Source of the DNA: Archegozetes longisetosus
Taxonomy: Eukaryota; Arthropoda; Arachnida; Sarcoptiformes; Trhypochthoniidae
Length of the DNA stretch: 64,000 nucleotides
Assembly: GCA_018873245.2 (NCBI GenBank)
Contig: JAEMBT020000001.1
Location: 7,670,220 to 7,734,219 of the forward strand
Reading direction: 5' to 3'
Shown here one piece after another: positions 46,101 through 56,633 of the stretch; the stretch's first letter is position 1, and the number at the start of each line of letters is the position of its first letter. Below the pieces are notes generated by a model that was given only the letters and a program-made list of their open reading frames with translations, had not been told where the DNA came from and did no database searches. The position numbers were made by a program, and so were the translations under genes.

Positions 46101-49100
46101 GCCAGGAGAAATTAAACAGTTTAGTGAGGGCGGTTATTGCGTTTGGGCCTAGGTGTTTAAGGTGGATGTTAGCTATATTGTCAGGGCCGAGTGCTTTTGA
46201 AAGTGGGATGGAGCGAATTATCTTTAGCGTTTGCTCAGGGAAGAAAGGGGGGTCGGGGTGGGGATCGAGTTTGATGGATTTTAGGGAGCGGATAATTTTT
46301 CTGTCCGATCTGGAGGGGGTATTGCGTGACATGGAGGCGTAGTACTTGATGAGGTTGTTGGCTTGTGTACTAGGGTGAGGGGCTTGGTTTGGTGGGTGGG
46401 GTGATATAGTTTCATGGGTTTGGAGACTATCGCTATTTATAGATTTTATAGTTTTCCAGAGTTTGTTGGGGGCGGTGCGGTGGTTTAGGGTTTGGACAAA
46501 ATCTGTCCACCTTCTGCGTTTGAGATTGTTAATTTCGGTATGAATTAGTTTATTTAGGGAACAGAGGTGTTGGGAATCGGAGCTGGATGGGGGGCTATTA
46601 GAGTGGGAGATTTTAAGTCGAAGGGAGTTGCGTTCTGCTATAAGTGCTTTAATCGAGGGGGAGAAGGAGGGGATATACGTCTTACGCCGGCCGGAGGGGA
46701 TAGTTGTTCTAGCTGCAGTGGTTATTGAATCACGAATATAGGCTTCTGCTAGGTCTATGGAAGGGTAAAGGGAGGGATCGTAGTTATCTAGGGAGAGTTC
46801 GACTAGTTCTGAGAATGTGAGCCAGTCGGCTTTGTTAAAGTTGGTGAAGGATTTTTGATAGCTAGGGGATAGTTTGCGTGTGAGAGGAAAGGATATGATG
46901 ATGGGGAGGTGGTCAGAAGAGAGAGCGGGAACAGTGCGCCAGGTAAGGCGGGAAGCGAGAGCGGCGGATGTGAGGGTGAGGTCAGGGGAGGTGGGTCTTT
47001 GAGAAGAGGTTACTCGAGTGGGAGTGTTTTCATTTAAAAGGAGGAGAGGGAAGGGTTCTAGTTGTTCTAATAGGAGGTTACCTCGTGTGTCGGCTGGCTG
47101 TGTTTTAAGCCAGGTAGGGTGGTGAGCGTTGAAGTCACCTAGTATAATGGGATTAGGGAAGCTAATTAGTTGACTGAGGTTAGGGTTTAGGGTGGGAGGG
47201 GACCTGGGAGGGGGTGGATTGTATATATTGATAATGGTGTATGTTTTTTTATTAAGGTAAATAGAGCAGGTTAAGGTTTCACAGTGGGTGTTTAGGGGGA
47301 GGGGTGAGGGGGGGTCGTGAGTGGAGTACGGGATTGAGTTATGTATGTAGAGGATAAGGCCTCCGCCAGAGCCTTGGGGGCGGTCGAGTCGAATAGAGGA
47401 ATAATTGGGAATTTTGGGGGTCTGAGCGCGGGGGGTCAGCTTTGTTTCTTGAAGGGCGGCTATGTGGATATTGTGTTGGGAGAGGAATTTGGTGAGCTCG
47501 GGAACTTTGTTGCGAAGGCCATTTATATTAAGTTGTAAAATGTTTAGCTGGGGGGGAGGGCGGGGTCCAGGGTTGGGCTCGATGTCGCCAGCAAGTAGTA
47601 GGAGTAGACGAACCGCGTTTGCGAGTAGTAGGGGGCCGAATTTGTGAAAACCTGCCCGGGGGGTGGGGTGGGACCGAAAGGAAGGAGGTGGGAGTGCCGG
47701 TTGGGGGTAGATAAGGAGGGCGAGGGATAAGTGTGGAATCCTAGTGGGGTAATGTGGGGTGAATTTAGGCATAGCAAGAAAAGAAAAGGTATGAACAGAA
47801 CAAAACAAAACAAAAACAAAACAAAAACAAAGAAAATGGCGGGAAGGGAAGGTAAAAAATAAATAAATAATAGTAAAAAGTACCTGACCTGAATATGCGG
47901 TGCATTCCTGGTGGTCGGAGGAGGGCGCATACATTTGGCTTGGCATTGATGATAAGTAGAAGTCTTCAGTTATCCTTGCCAAGGTGGGCTCCACGAACAA
48001 AGACGCGGATGCGTTGGAGTCCTCATGTTTCATATGCGTTGAATGTACGCTAATCATGTTCTAACTCTTTATCTCAATTACATCTTTGGTTTATACAGTT
48101 GAGTAATGAAAGCTCTAAGAACTAAAGTATATAATATACCAAGGTCAAAATATACTTTGTTTTAGATTTAATAGTATGTGAAGGATAGTGTTATAAAAAG
48201 AAAGTTTTTAAAAAACTTTTTCGAGACAATTTCTCTTCAAAATCGAGAAATTTTCTCTTCGTGAACCTCTCATAGCATGAAACTCCTATTAAAACAAAGT
48301 TCATTAATAGCAAATTATTTATATTGTTAAAAGTTATTCACTCATTAGTTGATATTCAAATTTTCTAACTACACTTCACGATTAGTCTAAAAACTACTGA
48401 TGGTTATCAAACAGTAATCACTATTTATATAAAACTTTCATGTTTGTGGTATAATTTAATTTTGAAGTTATTTTATCTAGAAATGTTTACGTAATCTTAT
48501 TCGCTTAAGGACTTAAAAGCAACTATTAAAACATTCTACTTTCTCACGAATCTGAGGCACAGTGTATTTCACTGAGAAAATTTTCTTTGCCCTAGAAGTA
48601 ATTCTAGAAATATTTCTAGAGATTTTCTTGGAAAGTTTCTCGTCAAAAGGTAATTTCTAGAAAATTTCCAACACTAGTAAGAGATATAGACTCATCAAAT
48701 TCATTAAGGTCTACTTGTATATTTAATACATTGACATCAAAATTACTATATATAAACATAATGAATTGATAAGAAAATCAACCTCTTATATAGATTTTAT
48801 AGTTGATTTCAACATTTTATAATTAACAGTTTTCATGTGCATATGTCAAAAATTTTTTAAATAATTAAAACTCTGCAAATCCTTTGGGCACAAAGACTTC
48901 ATATGAAACGTAAGGTCTAGGATCTTTTTACCCAGAAGTTAATTGAGACACGTGAGATTTTAAATAATATAAAACATCTGCACTTTATTGAGATTTGAAA
49001 AGAGGTTAACTGCATTAACTATAGTTTGCCTCTGATTTTCGGTTACCTATAATGCCATATAACAGTGATTGGACTTTAAGCAACCTTATTCTACATATTA

Positions 49101-50686
49101 ACCTTTTGTCACGACTTAACTTCTGAAAACGTAAAATTAACTGGAGTAAAATGTTATCCCACGTTTTCCACGCTTTATATCTGTTCTAGGTTGGTCCTGA
49201 TGCTTTGAAAATCAAAGTTAACCCTTGTTTTCGAAGTTTTAATTCACTAAATTTCTAGTTATTATCTGCTACAGCGTCATCAATGGTCCAAATTGCTAGT
49301 ACCGACATTACAGCACTGTGATGTTAGGGCAAATTTCTGTCTTCAGAAAGACATGCTGCCTGAAAATAATTTTAAATAAAGCTACAAGTCTGAATTAATC
49401 AGGCTTTTTGGCATTTAAAGTCAAATATATAACTGAGAAATACCTAAATTCTTAAAAAGAAATGAGACATTTTGTTAATTTTAAAGAGATTTTTAAAGTA
49501 AAACTTGAGAACAGTTTGCCCCACAGTTGTGACGAAGGGTTAAAGTAATTCTAATATTATTTTATAGGAAAATTTAGACCTTATCTGTCATTACAAGTCA
49601 CTTTGAACGAACTATAATTTTGAGTTCTTCTAATTGAATGAAGTTCTTATCTAAGAGAAATTATTGTTTCACTCCTTTTTAATTTTTATCTAATAAGAAT
49701 GATAAAAAATTGAGTTTTTAAATGCAAAAATTGATTTTTAACTCTGAAAATGAGTTCAATAGACACCAATAATGATGTGACTTGGACTGGAGATAAAGTA
49801 ACCAAAGCGAGAGCTGGAATTTTCAATGGAGGTATTGAAGGAAGTGTTGCGGAGATGAATCTAAATATCGGTGAAGCCCAGATCTATAAGAACGAAAACG
49901 GGAGTTTCAGTGGTGGCGCACATGTGAAAAGTTTTCAATTTAGAGATAGAGTTTCCTTTATTGAGGCTGAGATTAACGGTCCGAGCGCTGGGGCAGATTT
50001 CGCACTCAATAAGGATAATATCGGAGCAATTGTGAGTTAATTTAAGTAGTTTATGTTTTTCCAAAAGCTACTCTTGCAAGGTATTCCATATAAGCGTGTC
50101 AATATGTATATAAATACCTCAAACTTTCGTGATTTATTTTTAGCTAGGCTTAACTGTAACAAATATATGATTTTATCATTCCAGTAAATCGTTGTTGCAA
50201 TACTCTTCCAATGAGTCCTTTGGAAAATTTTTTTATTATAAGGATTAATCTTTTATGAGCCGAAAAATGAAGCATAATCTAATAGATAAACTATGCTTTT
50301 ATGTTTCGCGATTTATCTACAAAAATCCGTCTATAATATTCGCAAAGAGTGTAATTTTAATGTTTCTATCTTGTAAATTTAATTTTGATTTCTTTCCTGT
50401 ATACTATCGATTGAGCAACATACCGTATGTATGTATAAATGAATCACTTCTGCATTGATTTCTGAATGTAGTGCTTAACCTGTTTTAGTCTCGATTGAAT
50501 GTTGCCTCGATGGGTGCCAATTTGGGTCCAGTCGGGCTGAATGTAGGTATGGGATTCGATACAGGAGCTAGAATTGGTGCAGATGGTGTAGAAGCACAGG
50601 TTTTAGGAACTGGATTCTCAATTGATAGAAGAGGCATTGAAATTTCAGTTTTTGGTAGTAGTATAGGAATTCCCAAATTCTGGTGA
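43163..50686 (+). CDS. Glycine-rich repeat protein, probable three-exon gene
   Basis: Exon 1 (43163-43394) encodes a Ser-rich start (SSRSNDSHSSGSSNSSRSSR) and a short helical part, ending at a GTATGT donor in phase 1. Exons 2 (49763-50031, donor GTGAGT) and 3 (50489-50686) join in phase 0 and encode a glycine-rich, beta-like repeat region (GANLGPVGLNVGMGFDTGAR, then GVEAQVLGTGFSI). If exon 1 is joined to the acceptor at 49,761-49,762 the product is 232 residues in frame. Alternatively exons 2-3 form their own gene starting at ATG 49750 (159 residues). The exon 2-3 join is well supported; the exon 1 link across a 6.4-kb intron with a LINE in it is inference. I do not recognise a named family, although similar glycine-rich proteins occur in other invertebrates. 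No signal peptide. Confidence 0.6.
43678..43875 (+). other. Possible extra exon or relic
   Basis: An open frame after a TTTTCAG acceptor (about 43,730) encodes INGEADYSVMSFHVKCFKVK and ends before AAGTAATC. The alternating pattern recalls the glycine-rich protein family of the surrounding gene. The splice phase does not fit exon 1, so it may be a dead exon. Confidence 0.25.
43888..44012. repeat. Palindromic MITE-like repeat, copy 2
   Basis: Reverse complement of 31,748-31,885 with many matching blocks. It lies in the inferred first intron of the glycine-rich protein gene. Confidence 0.65.
44054..44340. repeat. Foldback repeat with ~118-bp arms
   Basis: 44,054-44,173 and 44,224-44,340 are nearly perfect inverted repeats (for example CATGTAGATGTACCGCAATT against its complement), with about 50 bp between them. 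A MITE or similar foldback element, only about 55 bp from the LINE insertion site. Confidence 0.85.
44408..48024 (-). mobile_element. Non-LTR retrotransposon (LINE) with 13-bp target duplication
   Basis: A complete-looking LINE of about 3.6 kb on the minus strand, flanked by CATGTTTCATATG (44395-44407 and 48025-48037). The 3' end is a short (CAA)n tail on the element strand. It encodes an apurinic-type endonuclease and a reverse transcriptase; no separate gag-like ORF1 was seen. Its sequence is much richer in G+C and strongly C-rich on the coding strand compared with its surroundings, which marks recent arrival. The clade is uncertain (jockey/CR1-like). Confidence 0.92.
44444..48024 (-). pseudogene. 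LINE polyprotein: 2A-like motif, endonuclease, reverse transcriptase
   Basis: The frame runs from the 5' end of the element on the reverse strand; the open frame extends a few codons into flanking DNA, so the true Met lies within the element. Order: hydrophobic N-terminal region; LLLAGDIEPNPGP (about 47,563-47,600), a 2A-like ribosome-skipping motif; endonuclease (QLNINGLRNK, LQETKL, LGDFNAHHPTW, SSDHLPI); reverse transcriptase (LDLSKAFDTV, GVPQGAVLSPLLF, TYADDITIL); and a C-terminal Cys/His region (CRFCHSSPETTKHIFSQC). One frame change near 46,000 (before the MERLI block) and a TAA at about 45,479 break it. Catalytic residues are all present, so decay is recent. Confidence 0.88.
48060..49740. 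other. Intron/intergenic stretch
   Basis: No coding region or element with clear ends. It would be part of the first intron if exon 1 at 43.2 kb belongs to the gene at 49.8 kb. Confidence 0.45.
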
Positions 50687-51300
50687 CCAAACTATCTTTT
50701 ATTGCATTGATTGACAAGCTATCAACGATAGTATCATATTTCTACAATGTTAATGGAAACTATAGTTATAACACAAATAACTTTATTTAATGGGAAAATG
50801 GAATAAAAAATTTATGAAATTGTTGAATTTTACTTTAAATTTATAAGTTCAATTTATCAGTTAATGGTTATGTGTGTAACTGTCACCATAGTATAATTTT
50901 TAATGAGGATTGTAAAAAATTAGTAATACCAAATTTTTACCAATAATTAATTTTAATCACTGATGAATTTATTTATATAACTTACTAAAACAATTTATAA
51001 AAAGTGCAGAGATACATTCCATTATATTCTGATCAATCCATCGAAATTTTAAGAAAATTGAATATTGAATATATGTCGAATATCTTGATTAAATTAGATT
51101 AGCTCTAATCTAATTCCATCTGATCGAATTAGTTGGAACCAAATAACAATTTTTAGTGCAACAATTACAAGATTTAATAGAGTTATTTAAAATATTGAAG
51201 AGGACTATAAAATAATTATGTAAATATATACTTGCGCATATAAGAAGTGATTGTCTAATTTTATATACTTGTACTATTGAAATCAAACAAAATAATATAA

Positions 51301-52091
51301 AAGGAGAGTTCCGCGGCCCACAGACCTCGGCCCCCAACCTCCGATTTTGTTGATATTTTTTATACTGATAAAGAGGCTAAAATTAATAATAGTTTCTGCT
51401 TATGACCTTGAGCTTCAACCTATATTATATATGCTAGAAATTTTCAAAGCTCAAAAATTCAAAATTCAATTACAAGAAAACCGCTGAAGATTTTTGAAAA
51501 GTTTTTTCACTAAAAATATCAGTATAATCAAGAATTTTTACCACCAAAATATAAAACTTATTGATTCAGAGATTAAAATTTTATAATGAAAAAAAGAATT
51601 TTCAAAAACTTTTTAAAATATGGCGCCCCAAAAGACCCAAACAAAAAATCAATGAATTTGTAAGATCTAATCGTGAACTTTATTTTTATTCAAAGATCGG
51701 GTTGGGTCTTTTGGGGCGCCATAGTTAAAAAGACGAAAATCTCTCAATAATATTTTAAGTCGTTGTTTATGTAGATGAATGTTTAAAATATTTTTAAGAT
51801 TAATCTTTACTCAAAATCTTATTCAAACACAAGGTTTCTGTCAAAGAAACATTGATCATTCTCTTGTAATGAATTTTTGAACGTCTAAATCCTGAAAATT
51901 CAAACAACACATATGTAAACTTTGACATCAAAATTAATGCACAAACTACTTTCGATTTTTGATCTGATTCAATTAAATGAAATTCATAATGGTGTAAGTT
52001 TCCAAAAGTAAACTGATTTTATTGTTCTATAAAAAATTAGTTTATACATATCTGAGGGGCTGGGGCTAATGTCATTTAGGAGCTCCTCTTT
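51301..52091 (-). repeat. 790-bp inverted repeat family, copy 2
   Basis: Reverse copy of 29,685-30,473, including the ATGGCGCCCCAAAAGACCCA hairpin and the end sequences. It lies immediately 3' of the DEG/ENaC gene at 52.1 kb, about 25 bp from its stop codon. Confidence 0.8.
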
Positions 52092-52115
52092 AGACTAAAG
52101 TTTACGAATTCAATT

Positions 52116-53570
52116 TCACATGATTTTCTCAAATAATTTATAAACAGCATAGACAGACATTCCACACCACATTCCAGCCAAACCTCCGAAATTCGATAGA
52201 AATGATACAAATGTTACTTCAGGTATATGTCGAATCTCTTGATCAGGTAAACGATTATGAGTTACAAGAACAAAAGTTCTTCCATCCCATAAGGAAGTAT
52301 CCAATTTATGTTTATTATCAATATTAAAATCCAAATACTGGTTAACGCAATCCGAACGACATTTCGATCTACAACTTGGATGAATTTCTTCTATGTTCTC
52401 GAAATAACAAACTGAAGTCTCAGATTTCGTCGAATATTTGCAAATCTTATCAGAACTGAATTGTTTCAGAAATTCTTTTCTGATAAGAGCTCCAAAATTA
52501 TGAATACATTTTCCACACTTTTCTCTCAATCCATTCAAAACACATCTATCGATACAATCGATTTGTGATTGATCTCCATTTATGTCGCTTGTATTATATT
52601 CACGACAATTAGTTTTATAACTAGGAGGCAATAATGTTGTTCTAATCCTCGAAAAAGATATTGAATATAAATGTCCAGGTTTTAACTCAATATAATTGTT
52701 CTCATAATCCATAAGTGGAAGAATATTTGGCGAATGCATTGAAAAGTAATATCTGAGATTTTTATAATGAGAATTGTGAGGAAACCAATTTTTGTCGTGA
52801 TTTATTGTAAAGTGAAAACTTTCGACTTTCACATTGAATTTATTAGAATCGCGTGAAAAATCACTGAAAAATGTGAAACATTTTCGAGGTCGAAATCTTC
52901 CATATTTTGTAACTATAGATTCGATAGGATTGAGATCTCGTATTTGAGATAGCTTTCTAAATTTACGTGATGTGTTGTACATCAATCCTTTAACAGTTGC
53001 CTCAATGGCAACATTAAATGTTTGCTTCCTTTGTAGTTCTGATAGATTTTCAGTCGAATATTGATACAGAGGTGTATCTGGGAAACTGAACGGAATACTA
53101 ATTGTTTCAAACAAACGATACAAAGGAGTATTCTCAAAGGCTTCATCCGAATAATTAATTGATTTATCGAAAATCTTATTTAAAATTCCATTTACCGTAC
53201 CGTATTTGAAGTTGTTTTCATTAACTCTTCTCATAATTTTCTGATACGAGTCATAATCTTTTCGAAATTGTGGATAAATCTTTGCCAATTTCTGCATCGA
53301 TGCAAATAATGGATAACAAACAGTAATTGCGGGTAACTTTTCAAATTTAAACTTTTCTACTTTGATGTTAACTATCGTTTCTCCTCTCAAATAATCTTTA
53401 ATTAACATAATTGTATAATAAGTTAGTCCAGTAATACATAACATAAGCACAAATATTTTAACTAAATATTTAATTTTAGTCATTGTTGAACTATTTTTAC
53501 ACCTTTGCAGAAATAGTAGTCTCTCATTTTCTCTTAAGTCACATCTCATATCAACTGAAATTTTATTCAT
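52116..53570 (-). CDS. DEG/ENaC (pickpocket-like) channel subunit, intact
   Basis: Single-exon gene for a 484-residue subunit. I chose the in-frame ATG at 53570, since the frame upstream opens only with a GTG. TM1 is about residues 35-57 (YLVKIFVLMLCITGLTYYTI), then ETIVNIKVEKFKF and LPAITVCYPLF. The extracellular cysteine blocks are DCIDRCVL, CGKCIH and CRSKCRSDC. TM2 near the C-terminus has SNFGGLAGMWCGMS; here GMS replaces the GLS of the other members, and a Cys sits in the pore segment, both worth noting. The C-terminal tail is very short (ends about ten residues after TM2). Closest in the window to the genes at 27.4 and 56.6 kb but clearly diverged. Confidence 0.9.
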   Translation of the reverse strand: MNKISVDMRCDLRENERLLFLQRCKNSSTMTKIKYLVKIFVLMLCITGLTYYTIMLIKDYLRGETIVNIKVEKFKFEKLPAITVCYPLFASMQKLAKIYPQFRKDYDSYQKIMRRVNENNFKYGTVNGILNKIFDKSINYSDEAFENTPLYRLFETISIPFSFPDTPLYQYSTENLSELQRKQTFNVAIEATVKGLMYNTSRKFRKLSQIRDLNPIESIVTKYGRFRPRKCFTFFSDFSRDSNKFNVKVESFHFTINHDKNWFPHNSHYKNLRYYFSMHSPNILPLMDYENNYIELKPGHLYSISFSRIRTTLLPPSYKTNCREYNTSDINGDQSQIDCIDRCVLNGLREKCGKCIHNFGALIRKEFLKQFSSDKICKYSTKSETSVCYFENIEEIHPSCRSKCRSDCVNQYLDFNIDNKHKLDTSLWDGRTFVLVTHNRLPDQEIRHIPEVTFVSFLSNFGGLAGMWCGMSVYAVYKLFEKIM

Positions 53571-53599
53571 TAAGTCCACAAAGAACACCTTTAATTAAG

Positions 53600-55205
53600 C
53601 ATAAAATATATGGAAACAAACTAAAGATAAATAACCTAATTTTCCACTGGTAATAGATCTGATCTCAAATCGAGAATTTTAGAGAATATACTAATAACTA
53701 AACAACTCAATATGAAATCACAAGAACTTAAACATAAAATATTTCTTTGATTTTCCACATATCAGTAAACTTAAGTAATTTATCCTCGAATGACAAAATT
53801 TTTTTCTGGAAAAACATGAAAATCCTTCAAAATTATTAATAACTTACTATGCGATATAAGTCAAAAGTCCTTCATTCATGAAATACAAGCGTATATCGAG
53901 GAAAATGAATCAGTCATAGATCTATAGTAATTATTTTTTTTCGTGTACAAACCTACTGTACTGTCATAGGTTTTGGGTTAATCTAAATATTTATCATTCT
54001 TTTGGCTATAATTAATTTTTCAAACTCTACATATTTTTCGTCTACCTATATGTATAAGTGCTAGCTATTCCGGATGTCTATTTTAAGCGATAGATTAAAA
54101 ATAATTAGTTTCTACTTAAATAAATATAGAACCAAAATTTTTAGAAATTAAAAGGCAAAGTTTTATAATAAGGATGCATTAGAGTGTTACTCGAATGAAA
54201 TGAAAATTTATTATAAACCTCCTTTCAAGAAAATTGAGAATTTAGTTATATGAGTTTATCTTATTCTAAAAACTTCATTTGTTTGAGAATGATATCAAAT
54301 GATATATCAACTAAAAGCTTATTAAAAGAGCTTTCAGCTGATGTACCACATATTGAACAATCATTCGATTCAGTTGAGTTATTACGCAATAAATTTGAAT
54401 ACAATGTCTAAAGAATTGAGTAATCTAATCAAAGTCAAAATGTTAGCCTTAAAACCGATCTGAATCGTAGATCAGTTTTAAGACTGACATTTTGACTTTG
54501 ATTAGATTACTCAATTCTTATTCAGAGAAGCTTTCTGATTACCGCTCTTTTCGAAATTTCCACACTTCTAATAAAAAATATTAAATTTGATTTGATTTTC
54601 GATCTTGAGAATATGTTGAAGAAAGTGATATTCAGAAAACTTCTCTGAAATCATAGGTCAGTTTCTATAGGAGTGACATGACTTGTTTATTAAAATGTGT
54701 GTCTCATCGAATTAAAAATTTTATTTTATAGAAGGTGTTCGAGCCGATAACTCGAATTTTGCAGTTTTGTTGTCAGATATATTCTTTAGCTGTTGGATGA
54801 TTTTCATCTTATTTGCTCACGCCTTCGAAATTTTATATGCAATCAAACGATTCTCAGTTTTTTGAAACGAAGTATAGATTAGTATATTCTTTGTATTTTA
54901 AAAAATTCAATCAATTATTTTACATTAAAGAATCAAGAAATTAATTTTATCGATTAACATTGTAAACATTGTAATAGATGTTAGGTACAGGTATAGCGAA
55001 GTAGCTTATAGATTTTCTCATTATCAAATGCCAGATCTCTATATTAATAACGTCACAAAGTTTATATAACTTCTATTTCATAAAATGACAGGCTGATCTT
55101 ATAAGGTGTACTTAAGGAATACTTGAATAATTTAATAACTATAAAACTGTCATTTGATCGTACGCATTAAATCATAATATCGTCTGTATCCCAGTTGTTC
55201 TAAAA
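53600..55205. other. Gene-free stretch with a strong hairpin
   Basis: Contains the long hairpin at 54,411-54,519, listed separately. Otherwise no coding region or element was seen. Confidence 0.5.
54411..54519. repeat. Long near-perfect hairpin (~50-bp arms)
   Basis: AAGAATTGAGTAATCTAATC at 54,411 is mirrored by its complement ending at 54,519. The arms pair for about 50 bp with a few mismatches around a loop of about 7 bases (GAATCGT). It may be a tiny MITE or a small-RNA precursor. Confidence 0.75.
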
Positions 55206-55215
55206 TCTTACAAGT

Positions 55216-55440
55216 TTAATTTTCAAAATCTGTTTCTTTTACATTACTAATGATATACTGATATTTTTCATAATCGTCTCTGAGTTGTAGATATTCGCCT
55301 AGTTTTTCATGGACGCTAAGAATGGATAGCAGATAATAATAACCGGCAATTGACTGAAAAAAGTTCCCAGTTTTGATGTTAACAATAGTTTGCTCACTAG
55401 TACACTGCAAACCAAGTAAAAGTCTTTAATTAACTAATCC
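55216..55440 (-). pseudogene. DEG/ENaC N-terminal relic
   Basis: The reverse strand encodes EQTIVNIKTGNF, then in a shifted frame ICYPFLASMKN (conserved ICYPFFASMKN), and then DDYEKYQYIISNVKETDFEN, matching residues of about 50-125 in the gene at 56.6 kb. It lacks the start, TM1 and the rest of the channel. At least one frame change. A dead copy next to its likely source. Confidence 0.75.
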
Positions 55441-55449
55441 AAAAACTTT

Positions 55450-56630
55450 CATCTATACAGTCAATACTTTATATTATAAATTGTATTAATATTATTGAGA
55501 GCAGTAATGCCAAACTTTTAAGACCTAATTACAGAAAATTTTAATGCTAAATTTAGAAATAATTACTAAATATTCTATATTTTTTATTTAGATTTTTATT
55601 TTATTTCATTTTTATTTTTATATAAATTAATATTTCTCAGTGTTATGGATTAAAAATCTTATTAGAGAAATACTTAATACCAATGCAAACCAAGAGCTTT
55701 CATTTAGAAAATTGAAAATAAAAATCAAATAAATAGCTCAAAAGTTAAAAGTAAAGAAAATAAAATAAACTGAGATATCAAAGAAAAAGAATTTCACAAT
55801 CGATAAGTAATTTTTTCAATGTAGTTAATATGAGTGACACTTCTTCAATCTGTCTATTATATTTAGATTTTATTGAGATACCAAAAAACCCATTTTTATC
55901 GATCAACAAGTCTATGTATAGTTCGGAAATAACTTAGAGATTAGTGATTGAAAAAACTTCAAATCCATGAGGTGGTATGTAAAGTTGCAAAAAATTATCT
56001 AAAACTGCAGGGGACGGAGCAAAAGTACAAGAATTTTATGGGTATGGAATGAGTATGTGTTTTGTTTCCGAATGCCATATCAGGTTTAAATTAAGAAAAT
56101 TTCTTTAATAGTCTTATCTAAATTAATACTTATTAAAGAAAGCACAATAATACAAATTAAAATTATTACTAATAACATAAATGACAAACTACACGAATTC
56201 ATTCGACTAAAACTCGTCAATCACTATTACGTTTCTATTTTGTAACACTATGCTATACGGGATCAAATTTCCCAGAGAACTGTGGAATAAACCGTATATT
56301 TTCAGGTATGCAGTGCTTGTTCCCCTCTACTACTTAATGAGATTTGGGAATTTGATCTGAAATATCCTTTAATTTTCTCGTTAATTTCTGAAAACTACAG
56401 GGATTTCTCCTACAACCTTGAATGTGGGAGACAGTTAAGCATACTATGTAAGAAACGGTGTAAGCAAATGATAATTTTATTAAATATAAACTATATAATA
56501 ATGGCATAGAGTTAGTATTAACCATCATAGTAGGTATGGGATGTAGTCCCTCAAATTTTCAATGGTTATATAATAAGTATGGTTTACTATCAAAATGAAT
56601 TTTCATCAATGGCTTGTCACTAATTTGAAT
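55450..56630. other. Gene-free stretch
   Basis: No supported gene or element. Confidence 0.5.
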
Positions 56631-56633
56631 GAC

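Noticed and set aside
45285-47647. Several + strand frames within the LINE
   Set aside because: Shadows of the reverse-strand LINE ORF caused by its biased base composition.
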